From Pontibacter mucosus (GTDB lineage: Bacteria > Bacteroidota > Bacteroidia > Cytophagales > Hymenobacteraceae): a stretch of DNA of 64,000 nt. Position 1 is the stretch's first letter, and each line of letters opens with the position of its first letter. Positions 60,140 through 64,000 of the stretch are shown piece by piece. The notes below the pieces were generated by a model that was not told the DNA's origin, did no database searches, and worked only from the letters and a program-made list of their open reading frames with translations. A program made the position numbers and the translations under genes. The stretch covers positions 124,001 to 188,000 of the forward strand of contig NZ_QBKI01000007.1 in NCBI RefSeq assembly GCF_003054055.1, read 5' to 3'.

Positions 60140-61633
60140 ATGAAATTTAAATTCAGAAACTATATATACCCTGCCATACTTTGTGCAGCAGTGCTGACCG
60201 GTTGCTCCGACGACCTGGACGTGCAGCCCTACGACGGTCTCACCATTGACCAGACCACCGGCACGCCTGAGGGCCTGAAGGCCGCCACCATCGGCAACTA
60301 TAACTACATCAAGGACTCCTACTATACCCGTAACTTCCACATGCTCGTGGAGTATCCCAGCGACAACGTGGCACTGAGCGGCACCACTACCGACCCGCTG
60401 TTTTACGCTTACAATTACCAGCACCTGACCTCGATGGGTATCACGGACAACTTCTTTCGGAAGGCGTACCAGGCCATTTACGGCACCAACGTGGTGATCG
60501 AGAAGCTGCAGGAGGGACAGTCGGCGGAGCTGGACCAGGTGCTGGGCGAGAACTACTTCCTGCGCGCCATGGTGCACTTTGATTTGGTGAACATTTTTGG
60601 CCGGCCTTACGCGCAGGACGAGGGAGCCTCGCCGGGGGTGATGATCCGCAACAACACCGACATCAACGACCTGCCAGCGCGCAGTTCCGTGAAAGAAGTA
60701 TACGAGTTCGTGATCGGGGATTTGGAGAAGGCGGCGAGTCTGATGGGCAGGTCGAAGAGCAGCAGCTTTGCCTCGAAGGAGGTGGCCCAGGCGCTTTTGT
60801 CTAGAGTATACTTATACATGGAGAACAACGAGAAGGCCATTGAGTATGCTGATTTGGTGATCAATTCCGGCCGGTATACGTTGCTGCCGACAGCCGACCT
60901 GCCCAATTACTTCACCTACGCCAACGAAACCAACCGCGAGACCATCTTTGCCATCAAGCACACGCTGCAGGACGACCAAACTTGGGGCTCGCTTGGCTCG
61001 ATGTACCTCAACGATGGCATGGGCTACGGCGAGATGTATGCCTCGGAGAGTTACCGCAACCTGATCGATAAATTTGAGGAGGACAAGCGCCGCGAGTTTA
61101 TCGTGCCGGTGTATGAGAAGAACGCCGATGGATCCATTAAAACAGGTGCTGACGGGAAGCCATTGCTTTCGACCCGGAACGGGTACCAGAAATACTACAT
61201 CACCAAGTACTCTTACCAGGAGGGTGTGGTGACGCTGAGCTCGCCGGTTTACCTGCGTCTGGCCGAGATGTACCTCAACCGTGCCGAGGCCAACGCTAAA
61301 CTGGGCAACGACGAAGCCGCGCTGGAAGATGTGAACCTGATCCGCAGAAGGGCGGGCTTATCCGGTGATGCGCTGTTTTCGGCTTCCAACATGATGGGCT
61401 ATACGTCGGTGCTGGATGTGGTACTGGACGAACGCCGCCTGGAACTGGCCTGGGAGGCGCAGCGCAAGTATGACGTGTTCCGCAACAAACGCACGATGGT
61501 CCGCAATTACCCGGGCACACACCTGCCATCCGGATCGAACACGCAGGAGATTCCTTACACCCATCCGCGCGTGGTATACTTCATCCCGGAGCAGGAAATT
61601 ATCCTGAACCCGAAGCTGGAGCAGAATCCGTAA
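60140..61633 (+). CDS. SusD-like glycan-binding lipoprotein 2 (RagB/SusD family)
   Basis: The 497-residue protein has a lipobox (AVLTGC, Cys near 22) and SusD features: QPYDGLTIDQ near the start, LGENYFLRAMVHFDLVNIFGRPYA near 135, SPVYLRLAEMYLNRAEANAKLG near 372 and DERRLELAWEAQRKYDVFRNKRTMVR near 433. It begins 17 bases after susC-2, as expected for a SusCD pair. It is shorter than SusD-1 and not closely similar, which again suggests a different ligand. Confidence 0.95.
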   Translation: MKFKFRNYIYPAILCAAVLTGCSDDLDVQPYDGLTIDQTTGTPEGLKAATIGNYNYIKDSYYTRNFHMLVEYPSDNVALSGTTTDPLFYAYNYQHLTSMGITDNFFRKAYQAIYGTNVVIEKLQEGQSAELDQVLGENYFLRAMVHFDLVNIFGRPYAQDEGASPGVMIRNNTDINDLPARSSVKEVYEFVIGDLEKAASLMGRSKSSSFASKEVAQALLSRVYLYMENNEKAIEYADLVINSGRYTLLPTADLPNYFTYANETNRETIFAIKHTLQDDQTWGSLGSMYLNDGMGYGEMYASESYRNLIDKFEEDKRREFIVPVYEKNADGSIKTGADGKPLLSTRNGYQKYYITKYSYQEGVVTLSSPVYLRLAEMYLNRAEANAKLGNDEAALEDVNLIRRRAGLSGDALFSASNMMGYTSVLDVVLDERRLELAWEAQRKYDVFRNKRTMVRNYPGTHLPSGSNTQEIPYTHPRVVYFIPEQEIILNPKLEQNP

Positions 61634-61681
61634 AAGCAGCGCTGGTTTATACTTTGGAGGTATAAAAGTATAAGCTGGGTA

Positions 61682-61740
61682 ATAAAAAGTATGGCTGGCA
61701 CCTCCTGCAATGGCAGGAAGGTGCCAGCCATACTTTTTAT
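61682..61740 (+). terminator. long perfect hairpin after susD-2
   Basis: The arms ataaaaagtatggctggcac.. and ..gtgccagccatactttttat pair almost without fault, with an inner cctgc/gcagg stem. A-run and T-run flank it, so it can stop transcription in both directions. Confidence 0.92.
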
Positions 61741-61772
61741 CACAGGAAGGGACTGAAAGTTCTATCTTCACT

Positions 61773-62125
61773 TGTCATCCTGAAAGGATCTTGGGGGCAA
61801 GTTGTATAGGCTTATTCCCCCTTCGAAAACAGTACCATTTCCTTCTGTTAAACTCGCTCTCCGGTCGCTAAGTATAAAACCATATTGCTGCTCCGGATTT
61901 GTAATCCGCGGTTCCTATACTTTCGGATTGCAAATCCGAAAGAGCACATTTAGTAAACACATTTGCAGCTGGCTTTACACCCCTATAGAGCGCTGCTCGC
62001 AAACGGCGAACTCGCGTTCTTGTTTGTCCTCAAGGGGACAGTTTTTCTGTAGAACTTAACAGCCCTGTTATGCTCCCAGAGGTTCGGCCTACACAACTCG
62101 CTACCAAGATCCTTCTAGGATGACA
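61773..62125. repeat. split TGTCATtCTG hairpin element with other repeats between its arms
   Basis: The 627-base gap 61634-62260 has no gene. A left arm (tgtcatcctgaaaggatctt, from 61773) and a right arm (accaagatccttctaggatg, to 62125) of the hairpin family stand ~300 bases apart instead of ~30. Between them lie palindromes of the cggattTGTAatccg type (61893-61911 and 61920-61942) and a half copy of the ccccttgagggg element (61969-62043). It looks like an element opened by later insertions. Confidence 0.6.
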
Positions 62126-62206
62126 AAAAAGAAATGAAAAGCCCAGCCAGCCTCTGAAAAGGAAGGGGAGAGGCATCTAGAAGTGCTGCCGTTGAAATAA
62201 AAACAC

Positions 62207-62239
62207 AAAGGCCGAAGTATAAACTATACTTCGGCCTTT
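62207..62239 (-). terminator. intrinsic terminator after GH2
   Basis: AAAGGCCGAAGTATA and its complement pair around a 3-base loop; on the minus strand it is followed by GTGTTTTTATTT. It lies 21 bases after the GH2 stop codon. Confidence 0.88.
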
Positions 62240-62260
62240 GCTATACTTACCAGTTAAGGT

Positions 62261-64000
62261 TTATCTAAGCGGCTTAATCCAATAGCTGTACTGTTGCTCC
62301 TGATATGGGATGCGGTACTGCTCCAGTGGCTGACTGCCCCAGCTGTCCATACCTTGCATACCGGTTTGCTGCAGGTCTACGCGCATATAAATACGGTCGC
62401 GTTTCTCCAGTTCGCCGGAGTGGTACTGCTTCTTGTCCTGCTCCGGATCGAGGTCCTGCAGGGTGTAAGGCAGGGCCGCGAAGTTGAGCAGGCTGTCGGC
62501 AAACTCAAAGCGCAGGCCTTTGCCTTTCTTGGTGGTCAGGTTCACCCAACGTACATCGCTCTTGTTGCCGCTTTCCTGCGGACGGGCGTACGGGAAGTAT
62601 TGCTCATCCAACTTTTGCTTGTACAGACCTACAAAAGAGGCGGTTTTGCGGTCCCAGTAGTTCTCCCATGGGCCGCGGCCATAGAATTCGATGTGCTCCA
62701 GTTGCTTGTTTAGCTGCAGGTCGTTGCCCACGCGCAGGAGTACCTTATGGTCGCCTTTCAGTGGCTTGATGTTGTTCTCGACCTTCACGGTGCCGTCGTT
62801 GTAGATGGTAAATACCTGTGAGGTAACAGCGTCGCCGTTTACGAGCTCCTTTTCAAACGTCACTTCATAGCCGTTGGCCGTTTGGGTATGCTTGGCGTTG
62901 GTCAGTTTGCCGTTGTCGTGGGCCTCGCGCCACATGCGCTTCGATTTGTTATAGCCGGCGCCGATGTCGTTGTCGGTAGGGGCGCGGTAGAAGCTTGGTT
63001 TCGGGCCTTGCTGCAGCAGCGTTTCGCCTTTCAAGGTATAACCGCTCATCGTGCCGTTCTTCTTGTCGAAGCTCACGGTAAAGTCCTTGCCGGTCAGCAC
63101 CAGGTTATCGCCGTTCTCGCTTACTTTAAGCGTGCCTTTACCACCTCCGGCCACCGCGGCCGGCTGTAGGGCAGGGCTCAGAGCAAATTGCTCGTTGGCA
63201 ATCTCATAGCCCTTCTCCAGGAATGGCTCGGCTTCTTTCAAAGTATAACGCACGTTCAGGAAGTACTCCCTGCCCGCTTTCTGTTGCTTCTTGAGCGGTA
63301 GGGCCAAGGTTATACTTTGCTGCGGCGCGGCTTTCAGGTCTTTTATGCTTCCCTTCTCAATCACTTTGCCGTTTTCCAGCACTTCCCAGTTCAGTTGGTA
63401 GTTGGCAAGGTCGCGGAAGAAGTAGCCGTTGCGCACCTCCAGGCTGTTGTTGCCGTTATACTTGGTCTTCACGTGCTGGTATACTTTCTTCACCTCCACA
63501 GCCATTGGCGTCAGGCCGCGGTAGGCGGTCACCACACCTTTCACGATGAAGTTGTTGTCGCTCAGGTTCTCATCCACCGGTCCGCTCAGCGGGAAGTCGC
63601 CGCCGTAGGCCATGATGCGCTTGCCGTTCTTTACCGTGTCGATGGCCTGGTCAATCCACTCCCAGATAAAGCCGCCCTGCAAGTAAGGCTCTTTCTCAAT
63701 CACGTCCCAGTAGTCCTGGAAGTTACCCAGGCTGTTGCCCATGATGTGGGCATACTCGCTCATGATAAGCGGACGGTCCGGGTTGCCTTTGGAGAAGCGG
63801 GTCAGCCAGTTCGGGCTCGGGTACTGCGGCACGATGATGTCGGTGTTGTAATCCCAGCCGGCGCGCTCGTACTGCACCGGGCGGAAGTCCTGCGCTTTCA
63901 TCCAGTCATACGCCTCGTAGAAGTTGGTGCCGTTGCCGGCCTCGTTGCCCAGCGACCAGGTCACCACCGAAGTATAGTTCTTGCTGCGCTCGTACATGCG
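62261..64000 (-). CDS. GH2 beta-galactosidase, 5' end beyond the window
   Basis: The visible 579 residues are the C-terminal half of a LacZ-type GH2 enzyme; the frame runs off the right edge before the real start. The first residues (RMYERSKNYTSVVTWSLGNEAGNG) hold the acid/base Glu in GNEAGNG, and MSEYAHIMGNS about 80 residues on holds the nucleophile Glu. GGFIWEWIDQ closes the barrel. Then come an Ig-like domain and the beta-galactosidase small-chain domain (FYRAPTDNDIG, FYGRGPWENYWDR). It should remove terminal beta-galactose, which is usual on complex N-glycans and mucin chains. Export cannot be judged because the N-terminus is missing. Confidence 0.93.
   Translation of the reverse strand, partial: RMYERSKNYTSVVTWSLGNEAGNGTNFYEAYDWMKAQDFRPVQYERAGWDYNTDIIVPQYPSPNWLTRFSKGNPDRPLIMSEYAHIMGNSLGNFQDYWDVIEKEPYLQGGFIWEWIDQAIDTVKNGKRIMAYGGDFPLSGPVDENLSDNNFIVKGVVTAYRGLTPMAVEVKKVYQHVKTKYNGNNSLEVRNGYFFRDLANYQLNWEVLENGKVIEKGSIKDLKAAPQQSITLALPLKKQQKAGREYFLNVRYTLKEAEPFLEKGYEIANEQFALSPALQPAAVAGGGKGTLKVSENGDNLVLTGKDFTVSFDKKNGTMSGYTLKGETLLQQGPKPSFYRAPTDNDIGAGYNKSKRMWREAHDNGKLTNAKHTQTANGYEVTFEKELVNGDAVTSQVFTIYNDGTVKVENNIKPLKGDHKVLLRVGNDLQLNKQLEHIEFYGRGPWENYWDRKTASFVGLYKQKLDEQYFPYARPQESGNKSDVRWVNLTTKKGKGLRFEFADSLLNFAALPYTLQDLDPEQDKKQYHSGELEKRDRIYMRVDLQQTGMQGMDSWGSQPLEQYRIPYQEQQYSYWIKPLR

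Noticed and set aside
1..64000. Riboswitch, tRNA or rRNA genes
   Set aside because: No conserved riboswitch core, tRNA cloverleaf or rRNA segment was recognised on reading both strands, though a covariance-model search was not possible.

Overview
The window is about 64 kb of a gram-negative Bacteroidota chromosome, most likely a Cytophagales member of the Pontibacter/Hymenobacter kind. The reasons are two SusC/SusD pairs, no Shine-Dalgarno-like leaders, promoters resembling TTG-N19-TAnnTTTG, glycosidases of typical Bacteroidota families, an aerobic-type (FGE) sulfatase maturation protein and an oxidative sugar pathway. The genus is a guess; the phylum is firm. Both edges cut genes: a sulfatase C-terminus on the left and a GH2 beta-galactosidase on the right.

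Almost every gene fits one task: exo-type dismantling of fucosylated, sulfated, N-acetylhexosamine-rich and mannose-containing glycans (glycoprotein N-glycans, mucin-like or sulfated host-type glycans). Left part (1-24133, + strand): three sulfatases (one partial), GH84, three GH20 beta-hexosaminidases, two GH29 alpha-fucosidases, a GH125 alpha-mannosidase, a glycosylasparaginase that cuts the GlcNAc-Asn bond, a CutC-family protein, and a secreted CBM9-like protein coupled to a putative TIM-barrel hydrolase. Middle part (24858-42929): a 2H phosphoesterase, GH92 and GH20 on the minus strand, then on the plus strand a fucose transporter with a whole non-phosphorylative L-fucose pathway (mutarotase, dehydrogenase, lactonase, UxaA-type dehydratase, second dehydrogenase, FAH-type hydrolase), followed by a second GH92 and a third GH29. 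Right part (42967-64000): two LacI-type regulators, a GH109 alpha-N-acetylgalactosaminidase, a cytosolic CBM9-like protein coupled to a fused nucleotidyltransferase/N-acetylhexosamine kinase, a lipoprotein formylglycine-generating enzyme, two susC-susD pairs and the GH2 gene.

Proposed logic: SusCD pairs import glycans; sulfatases, activated by the local FGE, and the glycosidases release fucose, mannose, galactose, GlcNAc and GalNAc; fucose is oxidised to pyruvate and lactate; HexNAc may be activated directly to a nucleotide sugar by the fusion enzyme. Two classes of LacI-type operator occur, and both lie with nearly the same spacing before the two susC genes.

The spaces between genes are unusually rich in repeats: four copies of a modular element of roughly 0.6-0.7 kb, many short palindromes whose stems differ but whose centre stays close to TTGCAA, several long-hairpin repeat families, and a strong excess of the word AGTATA/TATACT in both coding and non-coding DNA. 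No transposase, tRNA, rRNA or CRISPR array was seen.
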